Shown: piece after piece, positions 11,371 through 21,884 of the stretch | Position numbering within the stretch: position 1 is the first letter of the stretch | Layout: each line of letters opens with the position of its first letter | Assembly (NCBI GenBank): GCA_026168455.1 | Contig: CM047426.1 | Location: 60,073,396 to 60,137,395 of the forward strand | Reading direction: 5' to 3' | DNA from: Theocolax elegans | Taxonomy: Eukaryota > Arthropoda > Insecta > Hymenoptera > Cerocephalidae | DNA: 64,000 nucleotides | Translations under genes and position numbers: made by a program | Notes under the pieces: model-generated | Seen by the model: only the letters and a program-made list of their open reading frames with translations | Database searches by the model: none | Told to the model about the DNA's origin: nothing

Positions 11371-11731
11371 TCCTTTTTTTAAATTTGTAGCAAATGAGTC
11401 TCATTGTTACAATATATAACGTGTACAAAAGAGTGACATATGTATAAGATTCGCAGAAGTACAAGGATGTGCTCGGTCTAACGATTTTACAAGTTCTAAG
11501 AATAATTTTCAACGGTTACAAGATGTTGTTGTAAATTCTACTCAACATAACAGTATCTTCTTTCTTATTAATAGTATTTTTAGTACTTTTAATATGAAGC
11601 ATTTCAGAAATCGAACGTTTTTTACAGCAGTTTTCAATATCTAAAACTTTAACATTTTCAAAATCGAATTCATGATTTTTATTCTTCTTGTGTAAACACT
11701 CAACAGACTCCGGATTACGTGACTTACTATG

Positions 11732-11920
11732 TTAAGAAATGCGTTCTCCAAGTGCTCTCTTTATTTCGCCGACATATGATACAGAACAATTTTTACAATT
11801 AAATTTATAATCAGCACCACATATATCCATTTTTTTTATTTTATCTTTTCCTAATTGTATGATGTTACTGTGTTTGTTGCTTATAATTAGTAATGTAAAT
11901 ATATTAAATTTTTTTAACAT
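11732..11920 (-). pseudogene. GIY-YIG endonuclease scrap of Penelope-like element A
   Basis: 'YKFNCKNCSVSYVGEIKRALGERIS' shows, in order, the paired cysteines and the Y-x-G-E-x-K-R-x-L-x-x-R block typical of the Penelope-like GIY-YIG domain. The domain would nick DNA at the insertion site. Sequence on both sides is broken by stops. Confidence 0.7.
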
Positions 11921-12130
11921 GTATGAGCATTTTTTAAAAAAATTTGGATAAAAGGGTAGAGATAAAACTAAAGAAGGTGTTTTTTTATTGTCTTTACAGT
12001 TAACAGAAATTTTGATTATTCTAAGTCTCTCATTAATAGCCTCGTGATAAAATTTATTTCAATAGTTGTTCAGGTTTAAAATACGTTTTATTAAATTTAT
12101 ATTATCATTGTGGAAGTCATTGTGAGACAT

Positions 12131-12275
12131 TCAAATTGCTGTATCAACTAAATTATAAACTATATTTTTCTTCTGTCGGTCAGACTGATTTAAGTAAAAA
12201 TTAAGTATTCTATCAGAATTTGAAGGCTTTCTATACCAATTAGTTAAAATTCTGTCATTTGATCTGATTAACACG
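12131..12275 (-). pseudogene. C-terminal RT segment of Penelope-like element A
   Basis: 'ILTNWYRKPSNSDRILNF' followed by 'QKKNIVYNLVDTAI' matches the RT thumb-side segment in the copies at 43900-44673 and 45079-45414 ('TNWYRKPTNSNRLLNF', 'QKRNIIYNLIDRAM'). The frame continues upstream into unrelated 3' UTR of the neighbouring non-LTR element at about 12276. Confidence 0.75.
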
Positions 12276-12570
12276 AAAGTATACAGTGTGTTGATTACAA
12301 TGTTAATAATAAAGTAATATAATATAACAAACAAGAATAATAATATAAAAATAACAATAATAATAATAAAAGTGTAAAAATAAAAGTGTAAACGTGTAAA
12401 AGAGCGCAGTGATAAAAACATGATATTGAATAGAACGCAAAACGCAAAAAGCAGTAGCATAACATTTGAAAACTTAAGAGCTAAGAATAAATAATTAGAA
12501 ACGCATAGAAAATGAACATGAAAATATAGTGAAAAACAAAAATATGAAATATAAATACTGCGACGGTTTA
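12276..12570 (-). other. 3' UTR of non-LTR copy 1
   Basis: AT-rich sequence after the ORF2 stop, with 'gattacaatgttaat' matching 'gattacaataaaat' in the 3' UTR of copy 2. It ends at the Penelope-like fragment. The microsatellite tail present in copy 2 is missing here. Confidence 0.6.
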
Positions 12571-14394
12571 TTACGAGCTAGAAGGTAAGCCTATCTCACT
12601 AATTTTACTTAAATCACCCAAATCACCTAAATCACTTATAAGGGGACGGACTAGATTTTCATTTATCACTCTATCTTCCCATGCGATGGAGTCGAGACGA
12701 AGGAGGTGTTCAAAGATAAATGATTTGAAAGTGTTGAAATCAGCTGGATCGAATGATACAAAAGGGTATGAGTTAAGTTGTTTAGTGGCAGTGATAACAA
12801 ATAATTTGTGGAGTGATTCAGTACGAGGTCGTAAATAGGTCAGCGGTTTAGGAGGATGACGGGATGAAAAACGTTGATCAGTGAAGCTATTGATTTTAAT
12901 AAAATGTTCTGAGAGGTAATGTGGTGAGTTGTGAGCCAGAATGCTGTAAGAAAGAGTGCTGATGAAAAATAGCCGCCTCGACTCCACCGATAACCAGCCC
13001 AGCTTCAATCTATATGGCGTCACGTGGTCGTACCTACGTAGGTTTCCCCAAACAAATCGGACGCAATTTTACGGACAAACTTTAAATTTCTGGTCTGGTC
13101 CATGTCATTGTCGACTGCACAGGTATAGTCGAAGTGAGGGAAAACTAAAGTTTCGACAAGGTGTTTACGAGTATTCCTGGAGAATGACCGTCTATGAAAA
13201 CGTAACGAACATAAAATCCCATGCACCCTCTGTGAGATTGATAAAACGTGCTTGGACCAGTCCAGAGTTGGCAGCAGCCAGACGCCCAATAATTTCACCT
13301 GGTTTTCATAGCGGAGACAATCGTTCAACAGCTTAACTCGCGGGGCAGTGGTTAGGTTTATACGCGAGATGTATGCCTTGCTGCCCAGGATCATTACCTT
13401 AGTGTTATTTACATTTAGGTTTAAGCCGTTTAAGGTAGCCCAAGATGCAACCGCGTTGGCATCATTCGTGATACGTTGGACACCTAGTTCGAATTCCTCC
13501 GGGGAAAAAGAGTAATAAACCTGAGCATCATCGGCGTACATCATGTAATTACTAAATTCGAGTACTTCGGGAAGATCGTTAATGAATACTGAAAAAAGCA
13601 AAGGACCCAAAACACTACCCTGCGATACGCACGAATTTACCCCAAGCCAGTCCGAGCAGACGCCCAACTCATCCGCAACCGCTTGCGAGCGACCAACTAG
13701 ATAGTGGAAAAACCACCTCAATACCGTGTTCGAACAACCTATGTCACGCCTTGGAGAAGTCAAATAGGACCAAAATTGTGATTATGCGCGAGTCAATGGC
13801 CCTTCTGATATCATCGAGAAAGCCTAAAAGTACAATCTGCGTGCTATGACCTCTGCAAAATCCTACTTGTCTGTCAGTCAGTTTATTATTTGTTTCTAAG
13901 TAATGAGACAGCTGTGAATGTACCAGCCGCTCAAGTAGTTTTGAGACCTCGCAGAGTTTAGCAATGGGTCTGGTATCCGAGAGTGATTCGATCCTATTTG
14001 ACTTCGCCAGTGGAAAGAGAATAGACCTCTTCCAGCAGTCAGGAAAATAACCGAGCGACAACAAGTCGTTGAATAAAGCTGTAAGCCGTGGGGTCAATTG
14101 TGGCTCGAGCATTCTTAACATCGTCACAGACAGCCCGTCCGTCCCCACTGCCCGCGATTTCGCGTTAGCGAGGGCACGTTGAACTCCTAGGAAACTAATT
14201 GAGGCAAATTCAAATTTAGACGGACCAGATAGGTCAGGAACTGAGGAATAAATTGAGTTTAAAAAGAGAGGTGAAAGGGGCGGAACCCGATTCGAGATGG
14301 AAACATAGTGGTTATTTAATTGCTGGGTGGTGAAAGTATCCAATGCAGACAGATTAGACATAGAGCATATTCCAGGTTTTTCAATTCCCTCCAT
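12571..14394 (-). pseudogene. Reverse transcriptase domain of ORF2, non-LTR copy 1
   Basis: 14394-13744 contains RT blocks 'GTDGLSVTMLRMLEPQL', 'LGYFPDCWKRSILFPLAKS', 'RPIAKLCEVSKLLERLV' and 'LILVLFDFSKA'-type text. After a frameshift, 13763-13020 continues with 'SQGSVLGPLLFSVFINDLP' and the catalytic 'YMMYADDAQVYYSF'. A further break near 13040 leads to 13023-12571, the C-terminal region. It copies RNA at a nicked target in this class of element. Three frames are needed to read it, so it is inactive; the YADD active site itself is intact. Confidence 0.88.
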
Positions 14395-15806
14395 TTGGCT
14401 TTCGGATTTGCAGCATTTTTTAGCTTGTTTGTGAGATAGTTGTATTTATTGCTATCGAGAAGATTTGAGATTCTGTTTCTTAATAGTTTGAATTTTTCGT
14501 AGTCTTCTATGCGGTTTGAGGATTTAAAGGTTTTGAAGGCAATATTCCTAGACTTAATAAGACCTCTAACCTCTGCTGTCACCCATGGTTTGGATCTGTT
14601 GCCAATCGTTACCAGTTTAGCCGGCGCAAGGGTTGCAAAAGCTGAGAGAGCATATACCATGAGGTGAGATATGGACGCTAGGAGATGAGAGGATGAAACG
14701 TCATGAAAATAATTATGATTATGAAGCAGCGAGTTGTGACCGTGAGGAGAAAGCGTTGTGATTTGCGATACCTGGTTTATTGAGTGGAAGTTATGAGTTG
14801 AGAATAATAAATTAGGTGAAGACATGCTGGATGAGTGACTGAGATGAGGTATGGAAAATAAGTTAGATGATGACATGTTGAATGGATTCGTGTGATGAGT
14901 AATGATAAATGAGTTAGGTGACTGAATGTAGGATGTATGGTTGTTGGTAGGACAGGACAACAAGTTAGATAAATTTAAGGTCAAATTCAAGTACGAGTTC
15001 GAAATCCGGTCAGGCGGCTTTATAAGGCTTGTAATAAGAGGATTAGATGGAAATTGAGGTGAGTGCGGTGAATTAGAGTTGAAATGGAGTTAAAAGAAAT
15101 AGCAAGTTCTTGGAGGTTAATCCCTTCCAAATTACGTGACCAATACCTCTTTATTTTAGGTAAATCTCTATTAGTCAGCAACTGAATTGCTATGTAATCA
15201 TGACCCGCGGCAAAAGGAGTCGTAGATTTAAAATAATTAAAATCAGGCAAAAGATCACTAATCAAGAAGAGATCAAGCCATGTGTGTGAATAACCTAATG
15301 ACGTGACAGCATGGTGAGTTGGATCGGAATCAATGAGCGATAGATTGAGAGCTGCTATATTGGCTCTCATCATGTCTGCCGTGGCACTTGAAGACTTCAT
15401 ATCAATACTGAAGTCTTCGGTGATAACAGCGAGACCATGGGAAGGAAGGATATCAGATAATAATTCGAAAAAAACAGTAGGGTAAGAAGCTGCAGGCCGT
15501 CTGTAAACCACGCTCAAAATCAATGAAGGCGATTTGCCGACAATATGTAATATAAAAAATTCAGGAGAGTTTGAGTACAGCCTATCAGAATGAGCCAGCA
15601 TATTAACTTTATATTCATCTCTGACATATGCAGCAACACCCCCTCGTTCCTTACCCACTCGATCAAGTCTGTAAAGGGAGTACCCTGGCAATTTTACTAC
15701 ATCAGAGGAGTCAGATTCTGTTAAAAAGGTCTCAGTGAGAGCGATCACATCATAGGCTTGTGGATAGATTAAGGCTTCTATTGATGAAAAATGAGTCTTG
15801 AGTCGA
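14316..15806 (-). pseudogene. APE-type endonuclease and linker of ORF2, non-LTR copy 1
   Basis: 15806-15020 encodes an apurinic-type endonuclease: 'ALTETFLTES' holds the catalytic Glu, then 'GGVAAYVRDEY'. 'VITEDFSIDM' is at the place of G-D-F-N (altered here; copy 2 reads 'VITGDFNIDM'), then come 'SHTWLDLFLI' and 'AAGHDYIAIQL' with the Asp-His pair. 14990-14316 is a Ser/Asn/His-rich linker then the RT N-terminal extension ('SKPWVTAEVRGLIKSRN'). The N-terminal end is cut at 15806 by the 4.65 kb insertion. The G-to-E change in the active-site loop suggests loss of function. Confidence 0.85.
15796..15806. repeat. Target site duplication, left, 11 bp
   Basis: TCTTGAGTCGA directly before the inverted-repeat element; the same 11 bases follow it at 20457-20467. 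Copy 2 of the host retrotransposon has the uninterrupted site (about 25201-25211, diverged). Confidence 0.88.
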
Positions 15807-17189
15807 CCGCCCTTACCCCAGCCCGCCCACCTACGGAATTTTATAAAAAAAAATGCTATCCGATGTATTTTTAATTGTACTTTCTAAAAAAACAAGAAAT
15901 TTTAATTGTACCCCCACCGTTTTTGAGAAAACAAATGACAAAGTATTGCAATATTAAAACACCGATACCTCACCTTACAATCGTTCCTTCGTCCTAATTA
16001 GGGTGTAAAAAAATTGTACCTTTTTTGCACTTAATTGTACCACCCTCACTTTCATGAAAAAAGCATCGGTATAGCAGTAAAATATAAAAAAAACAATACC
16101 GTCATATGGAGAGTCCGTTCTCAGCTTCTGCGCATGCGCGGCCACCGGAAGTACGAGAGACACATGAGCACGGGCTTTTCCACCGCGCGAGTTTTCAAAG
16201 TGTCAAACAAAGAAAAAATGCACGGAAGGCGTTGGAAAAAATACCCATTGACACATCATTAACCAGGATCAATAGAATTGTCGGAATTACGAATTGTACC
16301 CTCTTAGTTTTTGAGAAAAGAAATGCCAAAGTATGGGAATATTGAAAGGTCGGTTACTCGTTTTAGAATCGCTTTTACGTCAACGTAGGCGCCCAAAAAA
16401 ATTGTACCTTCTTCGTACTTAATTGTACCACCCTCACTTTTCCGAAAAAATAACGGTATAACGCAAAAATATTAAAAAAGCAATATCGTCTGATTGACAG
16501 TCCGTTTTCAGCTACTGCGCATGCGCGGCCAACGGAAGTGCGAGATTCGCATGCACACGAGCTTTTCAACCGCACGAGATTTTAAAATCGTAAAAAAGGG
16601 AAAAAATGCATGGGAGGCATTGATAAAATATCCATCGTCGCATTATTATCATTAATTACCAGAATTTGTGGAAAAAGTAATTGTACCCTCCGAATCATTG
16701 ATATTTAACTCTACTATGAGTACATAAAAAAATGTGCATTATCTGTACGTAATTGTACAATCGTCAAACTTTGTATTTATTAATGGGAATCAATTAGAAA
16801 CAATAGTAAATAATTAGCTGAACGAACGGGCGCACTATGCGCATGTGCGGTTGTGACGCCTATGAAGTCAAGCGTTTTAAAAACGCGAAAAAAGCAAGTA
16901 ACGCTCGGTTATTTAACCTTGTAACCCCGTTTTTTGGTTATAATCCTAAAGAAGATGCATTATTATAAGGCTTTTATAGTTTTTTCATAAAAAAACTCAA
17001 TAGTGTTTATTATTTATGAGGGTTATGTGGGTATTTGAGACTTATATAGACAGTCGTCTATAACTCCTTTGGGTCGAAAAATTGAGAAGTAAGTACGGCC
17101 CCGTCTTAGTCAATAACCTGAGGGATAGTTTATTTTTAAAAACATAAAGCAAATCAATAATAAAGAGTTCAGATAAATACCTTTCCATA

Positions 17190-17228
<39 letters not shown>

Positions 17229-17885
17229 TATTATATACGTAATTTAATATATATATGGGTGGTTCTCTGTGACATCGAAGATGAAAAAAATAAATATTGC
17301 TATAACTGTGGGAATATGTTTTAGAGGTATCCAGTAGTTCTCCTGAATTTTTTCAGATTTTTTCTGGGCTATTATTTAAAGTTACAGAGAGTCAAAGTTG
17401 ACATTTTAGCACTTTTTTGCAATATATGCCCATTTTCATGAATTTTTAGCTCCCAGGGGATGCATTTTTCACTAAAAACATAACCATGACTTTTTTTGTA
17501 AAATTTTCCGAACTTTCATTAAAAATACTTTTAAAGGCATAAATGTATGCTGTCACACTCTTGTAAGCCATTTAAACCTTAAATAGTGAAAATCAGCAAT
17601 TCTGCTCCGGACTCTGGTAACCTAATACTGTCTAAAAGATGTCTTTTTATAGTCAGAAACTGCCTAAAAATTTCCAGAGTGGGTCTAAATCATTAAGATC
17701 ACTTATGGTCAAAATATCCGGGAAAAGTGCCCGAAATATTAATAGAAATGTATATTTGTTGCATTATAACGATGAATCTAGTAGCATGATCATTGCAAAA
17801 AAATTTATGCACTTACCTTGGAATGGTAGAAAAGTATCTCCACTTGTTTCAGTATCCATCTAATCCCCTGTAAGCTGCTAAAAAT
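15807..17885 (+). repeat. Left arm of the long-inverted-repeat element
   Basis: It contains three tandem-like subunits whose shared line 'ttaattgtaccaccctcac' or a variant appears near 16040, 16418 and (diverged) 16745. 'gcgcatgcgcggcca' occurs near 16131 and 16520, with a variant near 16838. The last ~620 bases (17253-17875) are the core repeat. Counterparts in inverted orientation lie in 18885-20456. Confidence 0.82.
17201..17225. repeat. (AT)n microsatellite
   Basis: A run of alternating AT next to the core repeat in the left arm; the mirror run lies at 19500-19525 in the right arm. Confidence 0.9.
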
Positions 17886-18889
17886 ACAAATATTATTATA
17901 TAATTATAAAAAATTATTTTTAAACATTTATAATGCTGGATTTTAGTTTACATATTAGATTTCACAAACTTGTCACTGTCACGTTATCATATTATTCATT
18001 AATTATATATCCGATTTATTTATATATCTTTTGTATTAAATACGTATATTCAGTTATTGTAATAATGATGTTTATATATTTATAGTAATCCTTCAGATTA
18101 GTATTATAATCCTTGTAAGGGATGTAAAACTTAAAATTCAGCATTATAAATGTTTAAAAATTAATTTTTTACATTTGTATAATAATATTTGAATTTTTAG
18201 CTCCCAGGGGATGCATTTTTCACTAAAAACATAACCATGACTTTTTTTGTAAAATTTTCCGAACTTTCATTAAAAATACTTTTAAAGGCATAAATGTATG
18301 CTGTCACACTCTTGTAAGCCATTTAAACCTTAAATAGTGAAAATCAGCAATTCTGCTCCGGACTCTGGTAACCTAATACTGTCTAAAAGATGTCTTTTTA
18401 TAGTCAGAAACTGCCTAAAAATTTCCAGAGTGGGTCTAAATCATTAAGATCACTAAGCTGCTACAAATACAATCTTATTATATAATTTATAAAAAATTAT
18501 TTTTTAAACATTTTATAATGCTGGATTTTTAGTTTTACATCCCTTACAAGAAGTATAATACTTAATCTGAAGGATTACTATAAAAGTATCAACATTATTA
18601 TTATTATTTATTCAGCATATACATTGTTTAGATTTCACAAACCTTGTTCACTGTCACGTTATCATATTATCATTATAATTATATATCCGATTTATTTATA
18701 TATCTTTTGTATTAAATACGTATATTCAGTTATTGTAATAATGATGTTTATATATTTTATAGTATCCTTCAGATTTAGTATTATAATCCTTGTAAGGGAT
18801 GTAAAACTTAAAATTCAGCATTATAAATGTTTAAAAATTAATTTTTTACATTTGTATAATAATATTTGTATTTTTAGCAGCTTACAGGG
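17440..18889. repeat. Tandem duplication at the centre of the inverted-repeat element
   Basis: 17440-18190 and 18191-18889 begin with the same 'gaatttttagctcccagggg' and share the AT-rich segment from 'agctgcta' to 'aataatatttg'. The second copy lacks the counterpart of about 17716-17870 and carries small homopolymer differences. The two copies otherwise differ very little, so this is either recent or an assembly effect. Confidence 0.8.
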
Positions 18890-19499
18890 GATTAGATGGA
18901 TACTAAAACAAGTGGAGATACTTTTCTACCACTCCAAGGTAAATGCACAAATTTTTTTGCAATGATCATGCTAATAGATTCATCGTTATAAGGCAACAAA
19001 TATACATTTCTATTAATATTTCGGGCACTTTTCCCGGATATTTTGACCATAAGTGATCTTAATGATTTAGACCCACTCTGGAAATTTTTAGGTAGTTTCT
19101 GACTATAAAAAGACATCTTTTAGACAGTATTAGGTTACCAGAGTCCGGAGCAGAATTGCTGATTTTCACTATTTAAGGTTTAAATGGCTTACAAGAGTGT
19201 GACAACATACATTTATGTCTTTAAAAGTATTTTTAATGAAAAGTTCGGAAAATTTTACAAAAAAAGGCATACTTATGTTTTTAGTAAAAAATGCATCCCC
19301 TGGGAGCTAAAAATTCATGAAAATGGGCATATAATGCAAAAAAGTGCTAAAATGTCATCTTTGACTCTCTGTAACTTAAAATAATAGCCCAGAAAAAATC
19401 TGAAAAAATTCAGGAGAACTACTGGATACCTCTAAAACATATTCCCACAGTTATAGCAATATTTATTTTTTTCATCTTCGATGTCACAGAGAACCACCC

Positions 19500-19530
<31 letters not shown>

Positions 19531-20456
19531 CATAGATAGGGTGGACCATATTTTTATTGTTGATTTGCTTTATGTTTTTAAAAATAAACTATCCCTCAGG
19601 TTATTGACTAAGACGGGGCCGTACTTACTTCTCAATTTTTCAACCCAAAACGAGTTATAGACGACTGTCTACATAAGTCTCAAATACTCACATAAGCCTC
19701 ATAAATAATAAACACTTTTGTTATTACTTGCTTTTTTCGCGATTTTAAGACGCCTGCCTTCATAGGCCCGCTGGTAATTATTTAATTATTTTTGCTCAAA
19801 TTTAATGTGTAAACCAATAAACTAATGATGGTACAATTAAGAACAAATAAAAAAGAATATTTAATTTGTCTTTTTATTGTTAAACAGCTGTTGCACACGC
19901 TGCTTCCAACGTTTCCACCTGTAACCTGACAATAACTTTTTTTTTCTCAAAACCTCAGGTGGTACAATTAAATTTTCTGTAAAGTCTATGAAAGATAAAT
20001 GAATATACATCATTGACTATTTTTTATAAGATCTTTCGAGCATTTTTTGATCTATTCATGACTTTTAAATAACGCGCCATAAGAAAGCCCCTACGCATGC
20101 GTTTCGCGTATTTCCGGTGACCGCGCATGCGCGGTGACTGGAAATATATTTGCACTATGTCAGTACAATTTTTTTGATTTTTTATTTATTGTATTATATT
20201 ATTTCGCAAAAGTAACGGTGGTACAATTAAGTATAAAAAAGGTACAATTTTTCTGCACCTTTCCTTTAACGTTAAAACCACTTTAAAAGCAGCTATTGGC
20301 GGATTAATATTCTAGTACTTTAGGATTTTTTTTCTAAAAAACTACGGGGGTACAATTGAAAATTTTTTTTTTGTTGAAAAGTACAATTAAAAATACGTCG
20401 TTTAGCATTTTTTTTTAATTATATTTCGAAGGGTCGTCGGGCTGGGGTAGGGTCGG
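18885..20456 (-). repeat. Right arm of the long-inverted-repeat element
   Basis: Inverted counterpart of 15807-17885: core repeat first (18890-19510), (AT)n at 19500-19525, then the segment with 'cctcaggttattgactaag' matching the left arm near 17110. The outer part has at least seven GGTACAATT or AGTACAATT copies. It is about 500 bases shorter than the left arm because one subunit is missing. Confidence 0.82.
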
Positions 20457-20467
20457 TCTTGAGTCGA
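20457..20467. repeat. Target site duplication, right, 11 bp
   Basis: TCTTGAGTCGA, identical to 15796-15806. Removing the element and one copy restores a continuous ORF2 reading frame across the join. Confidence 0.88.
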
Positions 20468-20544
20468 TTGATATTAAGATGAATGATAGAGAAGGAATGA
20501 ATGTTTATGTGTGAATGTGATAGAGACGTCTGACCAGCTGTCCC

Positions 20545-21447
20545 TCATAAGAAGGAAGTCACATAATTAGACGGTAAAGTAAGGAGTTCAGTCTCGGAGT
20601 TAATGCAAATCAAAGCTCCTTTTTTCTCTTTGCACGTATAGACAACATAATTTTTATTAACCGGGCGCAAATAGCCTAGCTCCTTTGTCTTACGTAGGGA
20701 TTTCGTCCACAGTTCGTGTATCGACTTTGGCCACAGTGGCCTGATAAATAAGGAAGACTCCCCTCCCGTTCCGAATACATTTGAAATGGTCGCACCCTTT
20801 AGAAGGTGGGCTCTTTCTATAATTAGGTCCCTGACCGCGGGTGAAGAATCCCTACACACCAAGCCTTTAGTCATGGTAGGAACGGATGGTTCGCTCATCG
20901 ATTGGCTCAAATTGGAAGAATTGATGGTATTAGTCGAGCGCGGCAACCATGATCGGATCTCGACGACGTGAGATGTGACCAGAGGAAGTTTGATGCGAGC
21001 GAAAATAGTTTCTATTAATTTAAGGTCGCTTAGTGTGGAGACGAAAGGTAGTCCTGTGAACAGGAGATCACAAGAGTTTTTGTCTTGACCAGTGATATCG
21101 TCCATATTTGCCGGAGTCGAGGGAGGATCACGATTGAGAAGCCGATTGACGTTGACTTTAAGACGCTCGACACAAGTTCCTACCTCAACGAAACGTTCAT
21201 TAACGCTTGACTCGAGTGTATCAACGCGTCCGCGTAACATATTCAGCTCAGTACTTAATATGTTGAGTTTGGAGTCTACGCCGTCGACCTTGACCTCAAC
21301 CCTCTCGACTAGTTTCACGATAGCGCGCTCAAAACTAGTAAACTACGCTGGAGGAGCATCCGCCATTGCGACGGCATCCCGAGAACCGCCCGAACGTTCT
21401 GCATTGGGAGCAGGAGGTGTGGTTGCGCGAGGTTGCTTAGCAACCTG
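20545..21447 (-). pseudogene. ORF1 of non-LTR copy 1, 5'-truncated
   Basis: The frame at 21318-20545 holds a coiled-coil-like stretch ('LVERVEVKVDGVDSKLNILS', then 'RGRVDTLESSVNERF') and a C-terminal domain with 'CDLLFTGLPFVSTLSDLKLI', 'IRPLWPKSIHELWTKSLRK' and 'KNYVVYTCKEKKGALI'. This matches ORF1 of copy 2 (26550-25288) but lacks its N-terminal zinc cluster. The homology begins at about 21447, next to the GA-rich tail of copy 2. ORF1 proteins of this type bind RNA and form the ribonucleoprotein for transposition. Confidence 0.8.
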
Positions 21448-21540
21448 AGTCAATGATGGCGATGGGAGAGAGTGAGAGAAAGACAGAGAGGATGAGAGAT
21501 AGAGAAAGAGAGAGAGAGATAGAGAGAGTGAGATAGAGAG

Positions 21541-21571
<31 letters not shown>

Positions 21572-21595
21572 AACTTTATTAGGTTTTAGGGGTAG
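21448..21595 (-). repeat. GA-rich and (GATA)n tail of non-LTR copy 2
   Basis: Imperfect GA repeats at 21448-21540 are followed by a (GATA)n run at about 21541-21570, next to 'aaactttattaggttttagg', the element's 3' end on the minus strand. It may be both the 3' tail and an insertion target. Confidence 0.8.
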
Positions 21596-21884
21596 AAACC
21601 CCGGGGTAAATACAAAAATATACATCGTTGAGATTACAATAAAATAAAATAACAAATAAAAATAACAGTAGAAAATAAATATATAAATAAAAACGCAAGT
21701 AAGACAATAGTGCGATAAAACATATAAGTAAATGTGCGATGAATGACGGAGCACAAAAATAAAAATAAAAATACAAAATAATAGAATAAAATAAAATAAA
21801 GTAAAATAAAATAGTACAATATAATAAAATAAAATGAAATAATATACAAAAAATTAATAAATATCACAGTGCAAGTTTGAAGCA

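Larger units (their letters stand above)
10921..12275 (-). mobile_element. Penelope-like element fragment A
   Basis: On the minus strand the order is: end of the RT domain (12275-12131), GIY-YIG endonuclease scrap (11920-11732), then a hammerhead-like motif (10967-10921). This is the 3' order of Penelope-like elements and matches the better preserved copies at 28640-29458 and 44927-46860. The upstream end is cut at ~12275, where the 3' UTR of a non-LTR element begins. A ~400 bp segment with a tRNA-like sequence (about 11103-11510) interrupts it. Many stops make it inactive. Confidence 0.8.
15807..20456. mobile_element. Long-inverted-repeat DNA element, 4,650 bp, unclassified
   Basis: The ends are CCGCCCTTACCCCAGCCCG and, on the opposite strand, CCGACCCTACCCCAGCCCG. 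They are flanked by an 11 bp direct repeat and inserted in ORF2 of non-LTR copy 1. Both arms are well over 1.5 kb and are inverted copies of each other, imperfectly. The arms carry many copies of AATTGTACC, then a core repeat family that also occurs at 4788-5875. The AT-rich centre (17886-18889) contains a tandem duplication. No transposase-like reading frame is present, so it is non-autonomous. An 11 bp duplication would fit a Mutator-like mobiliser, but I see no MULE protein; the class is open. Confidence 0.85.
12276..21447 (-). mobile_element. Non-LTR retrotransposon copy 1 (CR1/I/Jockey type), interrupted
   Basis: Minus strand, 5' to 3': truncated ORF1 (21447-20545), start of ORF2 (20544-20457), a 4,650 bp insertion (20456-15807), then the rest of ORF2 (15806-12571) and an AT-rich 3' UTR to about 12276. 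Side-by-side comparison with copy 2 (21448-26550) shows one family and places the insertion inside the endonuclease coding part. The 5' end is cut within ORF1 and abuts the tail of copy 2. The 3' end lacks the last ~60 bases and the (TATC)n tail that copy 2 has. Clade placement is from RT motif style and the non-poly(A) tail, so it is moderate. Confidence 0.8.

Noticed and set aside
15807..20456. Foldback caused by a simple assembly inversion
   Set aside because: An 11 bp duplication flanks it, the empty site exists in copy 2, and the arms are diverged and differ by a subunit, which an artefactual palindrome would not show.
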